DNA of 64,000 nt from Toxonevra muliebris (Eukaryota; Arthropoda; Insecta; Diptera; Pallopteridae), in contig CAVNUY010000056.1 in NCBI GenBank assembly GCA_963691655.1, positions 1 to 64,000 on the forward strand, in the 5' to 3' direction. The translations under genes were made by a program, and so were the position numbers. How positions within the stretch are numbered: the stretch's first letter is position 1; each line of letters opens with the position of its first letter. Positions 24,001 to 38,397 of this stretch are shown here, in pieces. Below the pieces are notes generated by a model that was given only the letters and a program-made list of their open reading frames with translations, was not told where the DNA came from and ran no database searches.

Positions 24001-27000
24001 TTTTAATTTCGAATTTCAATTTCCAATTTTAATTCCGAATTTTAATTCCGAATTTCAATTTCCAATTTTAATTTCGAATTTTAATTTCGAATTTCAATTT
24101 CGAATTTTAATTTCGAATTTAAATTTCGAATTTTAATTTCGAATTTCAATTTCGAATTTTAATTTCGAGTTTCAATTTCGAATTTTAATTTCGAATTTTA
24201 ATTTCGAATTTTAATTTCGAATTTTAATTCCGAAATTTAATTTCGAATTTTAATTTCGAATTTCAATTTCGAATTTTAATTTCGAATTTTAATTTCGAAT
24301 TTTAATTTCGAATTTCAATTTCGAATTTTAATTTCGAATTTTAATTTCGAATTTTAATTTCGAATTTTAATTTCGAATTTCAATTTCGAATTTTAATTTC
24401 GAATTTTAATTTCGAATTTCAATTTCGAATTTTAATTCCGAATTTTAATTCCGAATTTTAATTTCGAATTTTAATTTCGAATTTCAATTTCGAATTTTAA
24501 TTTCGAATTTAAATTTCGAATTTTAATTTCGAATTTCAATTTTGAATTTTAATTTCGAGTTTCAATTTCGAATTTTAATTTCGAATTTTAATTTCGAATT
24601 TTAATTTCGAATTTTAATTTCGAATTTTAATTCCGAAATTTAATTTCGAATTTTAATTTCGAATTTCAATTTCGAATTTTAATTTCGAATTTTAATTTCG
24701 AATTTAAATTCCGAATTTTAAATTCGAATTTTAATTTCGAATTTCAATTTCGAATTTTAATTTCGAATTTTAATTTCGAATTTTAATTTCGAATTTTATT
24801 TTCGAATTTTAGTTTCGAATTTAAATTTCGAATTTTAATTCCGAATTTTAATTTCGAATTTTAATTTCGAATTTTAATTTCGAATTTTAATTCCGAATTT
24901 TAATTTCGAATTTTAATTTCGAATTTTAATTTCGAATTTTAATTTCGAATTTCAATTTCGAATTTTAATTTCGAATTTTAATCGAATTTTAATTTTGAAT
25001 TTTAATTCCGAATTTTAATTTCGAATTTTAATTCCGAATTTTAATTTCGAATTTAAATTCCGAATTTTAATTTCGAATTTTATTTTCGAATTTTAATTTC
25101 GAATTTTAATTTCGAATTTTAATTTCGAATTTTAATTTCGAATTTTAATTTCGAATTTTAATTTCGAATTTCAATTTAGAATTTTAATTTCGAATTTTAA
25201 TTTCGAATTTTAATTTCAAATTTTAATTTCGAATTTTAATTTCGAATTTTAATTTCGAATTTTAATTTCGAATTTTAATTCCGAATTTTAATTCCGAATT
25301 TTAATTTCGAATTTTAATTCCGAATTTTAATTTCGAATTTTAATTTCGAATTTTAATTTCGAATTTTAATTCCGAATTTTAATTTCGAATTTTAATTTCG
25401 AATTTTAATTTCGAATTTTAATTTCGAATTTTAATTTCGAATTTTAATTCCGAATTTTAATTCCGAATTTTAATTTCGAATTTTAATTTCGAATTTTAAT
25501 TCCGAATTTTAATTCCGAATTTTAATTTCGAATTTTAATTCCGAATTTTAATTCCGAATTTTAATTTCAAATTTTAATTTCGAATTTTAATTTTGAATTT
25601 TAATTTCGAATTTTAATTCCGAATTTTAATTCCGAATTTTAATTTCGAATTTTAATTTCGAATTTTAATTCCGAATTTCAATTTCCAATTTTAATTTCGA
25701 ATTTTAATTTCGAATTTTAATTTCAAATTTTAATTTCGAATTTTAATTTCGAATTTTAATTTCGAATTTTAATTCCGAATTTTAATTCCGAATTTTAATT
25801 TCGAATTTTAATTTCGAATTTTAATTCCGAATTTTAATTCCGAATTTTAATTTCGAATTTTAATTCCGAATTTTAATTTCGAATTTTAATTTCGAATTTT
25901 AATTTCGAATTTTAATTTCGAATTTTAATTTCGAATTTTAATTTCGAATTTTAATTTCGATTTTTAATTTCGAATTTTAATTTCGAATTTTAATTTCGAA
26001 TTTTAATTTCGAATTTTAATTTCGAATTTTAATTTCGAATTTTAATTTCGAATTTTAATTCCGAATTTTAATTTCGAATTTTAATTTCGAATTTTAATTT
26101 CGAATTTTAATTCCGAAATTTAATTTCGAATTTTAATTTCGAATTTCAATTTCGAATTTTAATTTCGAATTTTAATTTCGAATTTTAATTTCGAATTTCA
26201 ATTTCGAATTTTAATTTCGAATTTTAATTTCGAATTTTAATTTCGAATTTTAATTTCGAATTTCAATTTCGAATTTTAATTTCGAAATTTAATTTCGAAT
26301 TTTAATTTCGAATTTCAATTTCGAATTTCAATTTCGAATTTTAATTTCGAATTTTAATTTCGAATTTTAATTTCGAATTTTAATTTCGAATTTTAATTTC
26401 GAATTTTAATTTCGAATTTTAATTTCGAATTTCAATTTCGAATTTCAATTTCGAATTTTAATTTCGAATTTTAATTTCGAATTTTAATTTCGAATTTTAA
26501 TTTCGAATTTTAATTTCGAATTTTAGTTTCGAATTTTAATTTCGAATTTTAATTCCGAATTTTAATTTCGAATTTTAATTTCGAATTTTAATTTCGAATT
26601 TTAATTTCGAATTTTAATTTCGAATTTTAATTTCGAATTTTAATTTCGAATTTCAATTTCGAATTTTAATTTCGAATTTTAATTTCGAATTTTAATTTCG
26701 AATTTTAATTTCGAATTTCAATTTCGAATTTTAATTTCGAATTTTAATTTCGAATTTTAATTTCGAATTTTAATTTCGAATTTTAATTTCGAATTTAAAT
26801 TCCGAATTTTAATTCCGAATTTTAATTCCGAATTTTAATTTCGAATTTTAATTTCGAATTTTAACTTCGAATTTTAATTTCGAATTTTAATTTTGAATTT
26901 TAATTTCGAATTTTAATTTCAAATTTTAATTCCGAATTTTAATTTCGAATTTTAATTTCGAATTTTAATTTCGAATTTCAATTTCGAATTTTAATTTCGA

Positions 27001-29260
27001 ATTTCAATTTCGAATTTTAATTTCGAAATTTAATTTCGAATTTTAATTTCGAATTTCAATTTCGAATTTCAATTTCGAATTTTAATTTCGAATTTTAATT
27101 TCGAATTTTAATTTCGAATTTTAATTTCGAATTTTAATTTCGAATTTTAGTTTCGAATTTTAATTTCGAATTTTAATTTCGAATTTTAATTTCGAATTTT
27201 AATTTCGAATTTTAATTTCGAATTTTAATTTCGAATTTTAATTTCGAATTTTAATTTCGAATTTTAATTTCGAATTTCAATTTCGAATTTTAATTTCGAA
27301 TTTTAATTTCGAATTTTAATTTCGAATTTTAATTTCGAATTTCAATTTCGAATTTTAATTTCGAATTTTAATTTCGAATTTTAATTTCGAATTTTAATTT
27401 CGAATCTTAATTTCGAATTTTAATTCCGAATTTTAATTCCGAATTTTAATTTCGAATTTTAATTTCGAATTTTAATTTCGAATTTTAATCGAATTTTAAT
27501 TTTGAATTTTAATTCCGAATTTTAATTTCGAATTTTAATTTCGAATTTTAATTTCGAATTTTAATTTCGAATTTTAATTTCAAATTTTAATTCCGAATTT
27601 TAATTTCGAATTTTAATTTCGAATTTTAATTTCGAATTTCAATTTCGAATTTTAATTCCGAATTTCAATTTCGAATTTTAATTTCGAATTTTAATTTCAA
27701 ATTTTAATTCCGAATTTTAATTTCGAATTTTAATTTCGAATTTAAATTTCGAATTTTAATTTCGATTTTCAATTTCGAATTTTAATTTCGAATTTTAATT
27801 TCGAATTTTAATTCCGAATTTTAATTCCGAATTTTAATTTCGAATTTTAATTTCGAATTTTAGTTTCGAATTTCAATTTCGAATTTTAATTTCGAATTTT
27901 AATTTCGAATTTAAATTTCGAATTTTAATTTCGAATTTTAATTTCGAATTTTAATCGAATTTTAATTTTGAATTTTAATTCCGAATTTTAATTTCGAATT
28001 TAAATTCCGAATTTCAATTCCGAATTTTAATTTCGAATTTTAATTTCGAATTTTAATTTCGAATTTCAATTTCCAATTTTAATTTCGAATTTTAATTTCG
28101 GATTTTAATTTCAAATTTTAATTTCGAGTTTTAGTTTCGAATTTTAATTTCGAATTTTAATTTCGAATTTTAATTCCGAATTTTAATTCCGAATTTTAAT
28201 TTCGAATTTAAATTCCGAATTTTAATTTCGAATTTTAATTTCGAATTTTAATTTCGAATTTTAATTTCGAATTTTAATTTCGAAATTTAATTTCGAATTT
28301 TAATTTCGAATTTCAATTTCGAATTTTAATTTCGAATTTTAATTTCGAATTTTAATTTCAAATTTTAATTCCGAATTTTAATTTCGAATTTCAATTTCGA
28401 ATTTTAATTTCGAATTTTAATTCCGAAATTTAATTTCGAATTTTAATTTCGAATTTCAATTTCGAATTTTAATTTCGAATTTTAATTTCGAATTTAAATT
28501 CCGAATTTTAAATTCGAATTTTAATTTCGAATTTCAATTTCGAATTTTAATTTCGAATTTTAATTTCGAATTTTAATTTCGAATTTTAATTTCGAATTTT
28601 AGTTTCGAATTTTAATTTCGAATTTTAATTTCGAATTTCAATTTCGAATTTTAATTCCGAATTTTAATTCCGAATTTTAATTCCGAATTTTAATTTCGAA
28701 TTTTAATTTCGAATTTTAATTTCGAATTTTAATTTCGAATTTAAATTTCGAATTTCGAATTTTAATTTCGAATTTCAATTTCGAATTTTAACTTCGAGTT
28801 TCAATTTCCAATTTTAATTTCGAATTTTAATTTCGAATTTAAATTTCGAATTTTAATTCCGAATTTTAATTTCGAATTTTAATTTCGAATTTTAATTTCG
28901 AATTTTAATTCCGAATTTTAATTTCGAATTTTAATTTCGAATTTTAATTTCGAATTTTAATTTCGAATTTTAATTTCGAATTTCAATTTCGAATTTTAAT
29001 TTCGAATTTTAATCGAATTTTAATTTTGAATTTTAATTCCGAATTTTAATTTCGAATTTTAATTCCGAATTTTAATTTCGAATTTAAATTCCGAATTTTA
29101 ATTTCGAATTTTAATTTCGAATTTTAATTTCGAATTTTAATTTCGAATTTTAATTTCGAATTTTAATTTCGAATTTCAATTTCCAATTTTAATTTCGAAT
29201 TTTAATTTCGAATTTTAATTTCAAATTTTAATTTCGAACTTTAATTTCGAATTTTAATTT
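21061..29260 (-). repeat. Inverted type B subarray, copy 2 and extension
   Basis: Uniform plain and CC units resume. GAATTATAATTCC (21,409 and 21,529), CGGATTTC (21,620) and CAAACTTGAA (22,321) correspond to 10,627, 10,731 and 11,445. 11-bp units end at CG 22,956, 24,983, 27,490, 27,956 and 29,014. A 14-bp unit lies near 23,285 and a unit with TT changed to AA (GAATTAAAATTCC) at 23,256-23,268. A 7-bp half-unit sits at 28,750-28,756. Past about 26 kb plain units dominate and markers are sparse. Confidence 0.7.
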
Positions 29261-32200
29261 CGAATTTTAATTTCGAATTTTAATTCCGAATTTTAATTTC
29301 GAATTTTAATTTCGAATTTTAATTTCGAATTTTAATTTCGAATTTCAATTTCGAATTTTAATTTCGAATTTTAATTCCGAATTTTAATTTCGAATTTTAA
29401 TTTCGAATTTTAATTCCGAATTTTAATTCCGAATTTTAATTTCGAATTTTAATTTCGAATTTTAATTTCGAATTTTAATTCCGAATTTTAATTTCGAATT
29501 TTAATTTCGAATTTTAATTTCGAATTTTAATTTCGAATTTCAATTTCGAATTTTAATTTCGAATTTTAATCGAATTTTAATTTTGAATTTTAATTCCGAA
29601 TTTTAATTCCGAATTTTAATTTCGAATTTAAATTCCGAATTTTAATTTCGAATTTTAATTCCGAATTTTAATTCCGAATTTTAATTTCTAATTTTAATTT
29701 CGAATTTTAATTTCGAATTTTAATTTCGAATTTTAATTTCGAATTTAAATTTCGAATTTTAATTTCGAATTTCAATTTCGAATTTTAATTTCGAATTTTA
29801 ATCGAATTTTAATTTTGAATTTTAATTCCGAATTTTAATTTCGAATTTTAATTTCGAAATTTAATTCCGAATTTTAATTTCGAATTTTAATTTTGAATTT
29901 TAATTCCGAATTTTAATTTCGAATTTTAATTTCGAAATTTAATTCCGAATTTTAATTTCGAATTTTAATTTCGAATTTTAATTTCGAATTTTAATTTCGA
30001 ATTTTAATTTCGAATTTTAATTTCGAGTTTCAATTTCGAATTTTAAGTTCGAATTTTAATTTCGAATTTAAATTTCGAATTTTAATTTCGAATTTCAATT
30101 TCGAATTTTAATTTCGAATTTTAATTTCGAATTTTAGTTTCGAATTTTAATTTCGAATTTTAATTCCGAATTTTAATTTCGAATTTTAATTTCGAATTTT
30201 AATTTCGAATTTTAATTTCGAATTTTAATTTCGAATTTTAATTCCGAATTTTAATTTCGAATTTTAATTTCGAATTTTAATTCCGAAATTTAATTTCGAA
30301 TTTTAATTTCGAATTTCAATTTCGAATTTTAATTTCGAATTTTAATTTCGAATTTCAATTTCGAATTTTAATTTCGAATTTTAATTTCGAATTTTAATTT
30401 CGAATTTTAATTTCGAATTTAAATTTCGAATTTCAATTTCGAATTTTAATTTCGAATTTTAATTTCGAATTTCAATTTCGAATTTTAATTTCGAATTTTA
30501 ATTTCGAATTTTAGTTTCGAATTTTAATTTCGAATTTTAATTTCGAATTTCAATTTCGAATTTTAATTTCGAATTTTAGTTTCGAATTTTAATTTCGAAT
30601 TTAAATTTCGAATTTTAATTCCGAATTTTAATTTCGAATTTTAATTCCGAATTTTAATTTCGAATTTTAATTCCGAATTTTAATTTCGAATTTTAATTTC
30701 GAATTTTAATTTCGAATTTCAATTTCGAATTTTAATTTCGAATTTTAGTTTCGAATTTTAATTTCGAATTTTAATTTCGAATTTTAATTTCGAATTTTAA
30801 TTTCGAATTTTAATTTCGAATTTTAATTTCGAATTTTAATTTCGAATTTTAATTTCGAATTTTAATTTCGAGTTTCAATTTCGAATTTTAATTTCGAATT
30901 TTAATTTCGAGTTTCAATTTCGAATTTTAATTTCGAATTTTAATTTCGAATTTAAATTTCGAATTTTAATTTCGAATTTTAATTTCGAATTTTAATTTCG
31001 AATTTTAATTTCGAGTTTCAATTTCGAATTTTAATTTCGAATTTTAATTTCGAATTTTAATTTCGAATTTTAATTTCGAATTTTAATTTCGAATTTTAAT
31101 TTCGAGTTTCAATTTCGAATTTTTATTTCGAATTTTAATTTCGAATTTTAATTTCGAATTTTAATTTCGAATTTCAATTTCGAATTTTAATTTCGAATTT
31201 TAATTTCGAATTTTAGTTTCGAATTTTAATTTCGAATTTTAATTTCGAATTTTAATTTCGAATTTTAATTTCGAATTTTAATTTCGAATTTTAATTTCGA
31301 GTTTCAATTTCGAATTTTAATTTCGAATTTTAATTTCGAATTTAAATTTCGAATTTTAATTTCGAATTTTAATCTCGAATTTTAATTTCGAATTTTAATT
31401 TCGAGTTTCAATTTCGAATTTTAATTTCGAATTTTAATTTCGAATTTAAATTTCGAATTTAAATTTCGAATTTCAATTTCGAATTTCAATTTCGAATTTT
31501 AATTTCGAATTTTAATTTCGAATTTTAATTGCGAATTTTAATTTCGAATTTAAATTTCGAATTTTAATTTCGAATTTCAATTTCGAATTTTAATTTCGAA
31601 TTTTAATCGAATTTTAATTTTGAATTTTAATTCCGAATTTTAATTTCGAATTTTAATTTCGAAATTTAATTAAGAATTTTAATTTCGAATTTTAATTTTG
31701 AATTTTAATTCCGAATTTTAATTTCGAATTTTAATTTCGAATTTTAATTTCGAATTTTAATTCCGAATTTTAATTTCGAATTTTAATTTCAAGTTTCAAT
31801 TTCGAATTTTAATTTCGAATTTTAATTTCGAATTTAAATTTCGAATTTTAATTTCGAATTTCAATTTCGAATTTTAATCTCGAATTTTAATTTCGAATTT
31901 TAATTTCGAATTTTAATTTCGAATTTAAATTTCGAATTTTAATTTCGAATTTCAATTTCGAATTTTAATTCGAATTTTAATTTCGAATTTTAATTTCGAA
32001 TTTCAATTTCGAATTTTAATTCCGAATTTTAATTCCGAATTTTAATTTCGAATTTAAATTCCGAATTTTAATTTCGAATTTTAATTCCGAATTTTAATTC
32101 CGAATTTTAATTTCTAATTTTAATTTCGAATTTTAATTCCGAATTTTAATTTCGAATTTTAATTCCGAATTTTAATTCCGAATTTTAATTTCGAATTTAA

Positions 32201-35200
32201 ATTCCGAATTTTAATTTCGAAATTTAATTCCGAATTTTAATTTCGAATTTTAATTTTGAATTTTAATTCCGAATTTTAATTTCGAATTTTAATTTCGAAA
32301 TTTAATTCCGAATTTTAATTTCGAATTTTAATTCCGAATTTTAATTTCGAATTTTAATTTCAAGTTTCAATTTCGAATTTTAATTTCGAATTTTAATTTC
32401 GAATTTAAATTTCGAATTTTAATTTCGAATTTCAATTTCGAATTTTAATCTCGAATTTTAATTTCGAATTTTAATTTCGAATTTTAATTTCGAATTTAAA
32501 TTTCGAATTTTAATTTCTAATTTTAATTTCGAATTTTAATTCCGAATTTTAATTTCGAATTTTAATTCCGAATTTTAATTCCGAATTTTAATTTCGAATT
32601 TAAATTCCGAATTTTAATTCCGAATTTTAATTTCGAATTTAAATTCCGAATTTTAATTTCGAATTTTAATTCCGAATTTTAATTCCGAATTTTAATTTCT
32701 AATTTTAATTTCGAATTTTAATTCCGAATTTTAATTTCGAATTTTAATTCCGAATTTTAATTCCGAATTTTAATTTCGAATTTAAATTCCGAATTTTAAT
32801 TTCGAAATTTAATTCCGAATTTTAATTTCGAATTTTAATTTCGAATTTTAATTTCGAATTTTAATTTCGAATTTAAATTTCGAATTTTAATTTCGAATTT
32901 CAATTTCGAATTTTAATCTCGAATTTTAATTTCGAATTTTAATTTCGAATTTTAATTTCGAATTTAAATTTCGAATTTTAATTTCGAATTTCAATTTCGA
33001 ATTTTAATTCGAATTTTAATTTCGAATTTTAATTTCGAATTTCAATTTCGAATTTTAATTCCGAATTTTAATTCCGAATTTTAATTTCGAATTTAAATTC
33101 CGAATTTTAATTTCGAATTTTAATTCCGAATTTTAATTCCGAATTTTAATTTCGAATTTTAATTCCGAATTTTAATTTCGAATTTTAATTCCGAATTTTA
33201 ATTTCGAATTTTAATTCCGAATTTTAATTTCGAATTTAAATTTCGAATTTTAATTTCGAATTTTAATTTCGAATATTAATTTCGAATTTTAATTTCGAGT
33301 TTCAATTTCGAATTTTAATTTCGAAATTAAATTTCGAATTTAAATTTCGAATTTTAATTTCGAATTTCAATTTCGAATTTCAATTTCGAATTTTAATTTC
33401 GAATTTTAATTTCGAATTTTAATTTCAAATTTTAATTCCGAATTTTAATTTCGAATTTAAATTCCGAATTTTAATTTCGAATTTTAATTTCGAATTTTAA
33501 TTTCGAATTTTAATTCGAATTTTAATTTCGAATTTTAATTCGAATTTTAATTTCGAATTTTAATTTCGAATTTCAATTTCGAATTTTAATTCCGAATTTT
33601 AATTCCGAATTTTAATTTCGAATTTAAATTCCGAATTTTAATTTCAAATTTTAATTCCGAATTTTAATTTCGAATTTAAATTCCGAATTTTAATTTCGAA
33701 TTTTAATTTCGAATTTTCATTTCGAATTTTAATTCGAATTTTAATTTCGAATTTTAATTCGAATTTTAATTTCGAATTTTAATTTCGAATTTCAATTTCG
33801 AATTTTAATTCCGAATTTTAATTCCGAATTTTAATTTCGAATTTAAATTCCGAATTTTAATTTCTAATTTTATTTCCGAATTTTAATTTCTAATTTTAAT
33901 TTCGAATTTTAATTTCGAATTTTAATTTCGAATTTTAATTTCGAATTTTAATTTCGAATTTCAATTTCGAATTTTAATTTCGAGTTTCAATTTCGAATTT
34001 TAATTTCGAATTTTAATTTCGAATTTAAATTTCGAATTTTAATTTTGAATTTCAATTTCGAATTTTAATTTCGAATTTTAATTTCGAATTTTAATTTCGA
34101 ATTTTAGTTTCGAATTTTAATTTCGAATTTTAATTCCGAATTTTAATTTCGAATTTTAATTTCGAATTTTAATTTCGAATTTTAATTCCGAATTTTAATT
34201 TCGAATTTTAATTTCGAATTTTAATTTCGAATTTTAATTTCGAATTTTAATTTCGAATTTTAATTTCGAATTTTAATTTCGAATTTTAATTCGAATTTTA
34301 ATTTCGAATTTTAATTCGAATTTTAATTTCGAATTTTAATTTCGAATTTCAATTTCGAATTTTAATTCCGAATTTTAATTCCGAATTTTAATTTCGAATT
34401 TAAATTCCGAATTTTAATTTCGAATTTTATTTCCGAATTTTAATTTCTAATTTTAATTTCGAATTTAAATTTCGAATTTTAATTTCAAATTTCAATTTCG
34501 AATTTTAATTTCGAATTTTAATTTCGAATTTTAATTTCAAATTTTAATTCCGAATTTTAATTTCGAATTTTAATCGAATTTTAATTTCGAATTTCAATTT
34601 CGAATTTTAATTTCGAATTTTAATTCCGAATTTTAATTTCGAATTTAAATTCCGAATTTTAATTTCGAATTTTAATTTCGAATTTTAATTTCGAATTTTA
34701 ATTTCGAATTTTAATTCCGAATTTTAATTTCGAATTTAAATTCCGAATTTTAATTTCGAATTTTAATTTCGAATTTTAATTTCGAATTTTAATTCGAATT
34801 TTAATTTCGAATTTTAATTCGAATTTTAATTTCGAATTTTAATTTCGAATTTCAATTTCGAATTTTAATTCCGAATTTTAATTCCGAATTTTAATTTCGA
34901 ATTTAAATTCCGAATTTTAATTTCGAATTTTATTTCCGAATTTTAATTTCTAATTTTAATTTCGAATTTTAATTTCGAATTTTAATTTCCAATTTTAATT
35001 TCGAATTTCAATTTCGAATTTAAATTTCGAGTTTCAATTTCGAATTTTAATTTCGAATTTTAATTTCGAATTTCAATTTCGAATTTTAATTTCGAATTTT
35101 AATTTCGAATTTTAATTTCGAATTTTAATTTAAAATTTTAATTTAAAATTTTAATTTCGAATTTTAATTTCGAATTTTAATTTCGAAATTTAATTTCGAA

Positions 35201-38200
35201 TTTGAATTTCGAATTTCAATTTCGAATTTTAATTTCGAATTTTAATTTCGAATTTTAATTTCGAATTTTAATTTCGAATTTTAATTTCGAATTTTAATTT
35301 CAAATTTTAATTTCGAATTTCAATTTCGAATTTTAATTTCGAATTTTAATTTCGAATTTTAATTTCGAATTTTGATTTCGAATTTTAATTCCGAATTTTA
35401 ATTTCGAATTTTAATTCCGGATTTTAAGTTCGAATTTTAATTCCGAATTTTAATTTCGAATTTCAATTTCGAATTTCAATTTCGAATTTTATTTTCGAAT
35501 TTCAACTTCGAATTTTAATTTCGAATTTTAATTTCGAATTTTAATTTCGAATTCTAATTTCGAATTTCAATTTCGAATTTTAATTTCGAATTTTGATTTC
35601 GAATTTAATTTCGAATTTTAATTCCGAATTTTAATTCCGAATTTTAATTTCGAATTTCAATTTCGAATTTTAATTTCGAATTTTAGTTTCGAATTTTAAT
35701 TTCGAATTTTAATTTCGAATTTTAATTTCGAATTTTAATTTCTAATTTCAATTTCAAATTTTAATTTCGAATTTCAATTTCGAATTTCAATTTCGAATTT
35801 CAATTTCGAATTTTAATTTCGAACTTGAATTTCGAATTTTAATTTCGAATTTCAATTTCAAATTTTAATTTCGAATTTCAATTTCGAATTTCAATTTCGA
35901 ATTTCAATTTCGAATTTTAATTTCGAACTTGAATTTCGAATTTTAATTTCGAATTTAAATTTCAAATTTTAATTTCGAATTTAAATTTCGAATTTTAATT
36001 TCGAATTTTAATTTCGAATTTTAATTTCGAATATTAATTTCGAGTTTCAATTTCGAATTTTAATTTCGAATTTAAATTTCGAATTTAAATTTCGAATTTT
36101 AATTTCGAATTTCAATTTCGAATTTCAATTTCGAATTTTAATTTCGAATTTTAATTTCGAATTTTAATTTCGAATTTTAATTTCGAATTTAAATTTCGAA
36201 TTTTAATTTCGAATTTCAATTTCGAATTTTAATTTCGAATTTTAATCGAATTTTAATTTTGAATTTTAATTCCGAATTTTAATTCCGAATTTTAATTTCG
36301 AATTTTAATTTCGAAATTTAATTCCGAATTTTAATTTCGAATTTTAATTTCGAATTTTAATTTCGAATTTTAATTTCGAATTTTAATTTCGAATTTAAAT
36401 TTCGAATTTTAATTTCGAATTTCAATTTCGAATTTTAATTTCGAATTTTAATCGAATTTTAATTTCGAATTTTAATTTCGAATTTTAATTTCGAGTTTTA
36501 ATTTCGAATTTTAGTTTCGAATTTTAATTTCGAATTTTAATTCCGAATTTTAATTTCGAATTTTAATTTCGAATTTTAATTTCGAATTTTAATTCCGAAT
36601 TTTAATTTCGAATGTTAATTTCGAATTTTAATTTCGAATTTTAATTTCGAATTTTAATTTCGAATTTTAATTTCGAATTTTAATTTCGAATTTTAATTTC
36701 GAATTTTAATTTCGAATTTTAATTTCGAGTTTCAATTTCGAATTTTAATTTCGAATTTTAATTTCGAATTTAAATTTCGAATTTTAATTTCGAATTTTAA
36801 TCTCGAATTTTAATTTCGAATTTTAATTTCGAGTTTCAATTTCGAATTTTAATTTCGAATTTTAATTTCGAATTTAAATTTCGAATTTAAATTTCGAATT
36901 TCAATTTCGAATTTCAATTTCGAATTTTAATTTCGAATTTTAATTTCGAATTTTAATTTCGAATTTTAATTTCGAATTTAAATTTCGAATTTTAATTTCG
37001 AATTTCAATTTCGAATTTTAATTTCGAATTTTAATCGAATTTTAATTTTGAATTTTAATTCCGAATTTTAATTTCGAATTTTAATTTCGAAATTTAATTC
37101 CGAATTTTAATTTCGAATTTTAATTTTGAATTTTAATTCCGAATTTTAATTTCGAATTTTAATTTCGAAATTTAATTCCGAATTTTAATTTCGAATTTTA
37201 ATTTCGAATTTTAATTCCGAATTTTAATTTCGAATTTTAATTTCAAGTTTCAATTTCGAATTTTAATTTCGAATTTTAATTTCGAATTTAAATTTCGAAT
37301 TTTAATTTCGAATTTCAATTTCGAATTTTAATCTCGAATTTTAATTTCGAATTTTAATTTCGAATTTTAATTTCGAATTTAAATTTCGAATTTTAATTTC
37401 GAATTTCAATTTCGAATTTTAATTCGAATTTTAATTTCGAATTTTAATTTCGAATTTCAATTTCGAATTTTAATTCCGAATTTTAATTCCGAATTTTAAT
37501 TTCGAATTTAAATTCCGAATTTTAATTTCGAATTTTAATTCCGAATTTTAATTCCGAATTTTAATTTCTAATTTTAATTTCGAATTTTAATTCCGAATTT
37601 TAATTTCGAATTTTAATTCCGAATTTTAATTCCGAATTTTAATTTCGAATTTAAATTCCGAATTTTAATTTCGAAATTTAATTCCGAATTTTAATTTCGA
37701 ATTTTAATTTCGAATTTTAATTCCGAATTTTAATTTCGAATTTTAATTTCAAGTTTCAATTTCGAATTTTAATTTCGAATTTTAATTTCGAATTTAAATT
37801 TCGAATTTTAATTTCGAATTTCAATTTCGAGTTTTAATCTCGAATTTTAATTTCGAATTTTAATTTCGAATTTTAATTTCGAATTTAAATTTCGAATTTT
37901 AATTTCGAATTTCAATTTCGAATTTTAATTCGAATTTTAATTTCGAATTTTAATTTCGAATTTCAATTTCGAATTTTAATTCCGAATTTTAATTCCGAAT
38001 TTTAATTTCGAATTTAAATTCCGAATTTTAATTTCGAATTTTAATTCCGAATTTTAATTCCGAATTTTAATTTCGAATTTTAATTCCGAATTTTAATTTC
38101 GAATTTTAATTCCGAATTTTAATTTCGAATTTTAATTCCGAATTTTAATTCCGAATTTTAATTTCGAATTTAAATTTCGAATTTTAATTTCGAATTTTAA

Positions 38201-38397
38201 TTTCGAATATTAATTTCGAATTTTAATTTCGAGTTTCAATTTCGAATTTTAATTTCGAATTTAAATTTCGAATTTAAATTTCGAATTTTAAGTTCGAATT
38301 TCAATTTCGAATTTCAATTTCGAATTTTAATTTCGAATTTTAATTTCGAATTTTAATTTCAAATTTTAATTCCGAATTTTAATTTCGAATTTAAATT
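29260..38397 (-). repeat. 9,138-bp tandem duplication, copy 1
   Basis: Rare markers at 29,571 (11-bp unit), 31,674 (TTAATTAAG), 32,361 (CAAGTTTC), 33,271 (GAATATT), 33,516 and 33,735 (12-bp units), 34,575 (11-bp unit), 35,420 (CCGGATTTTAAG), 35,821 and 35,925 (GAACTTGAA) and 36,029 (GAATATT) all recur exactly 9,138 bp downstream. The period is one short of 703 units, reflecting odd-length units inside. A GAATATT module also repeats internally at +4,934 bp (33,271 to 38,205). Edges were placed where marker agreement begins and are uncertain by roughly 100 bp. Confidence 0.88.

Noticed and set aside
33516..34795. Paired 12-bp units as recombination attachment sites
   Set aside because: They are one-base contractions of the satellite unit carried along in duplicated modules, with no recombinase gene or unique core sequence nearby.
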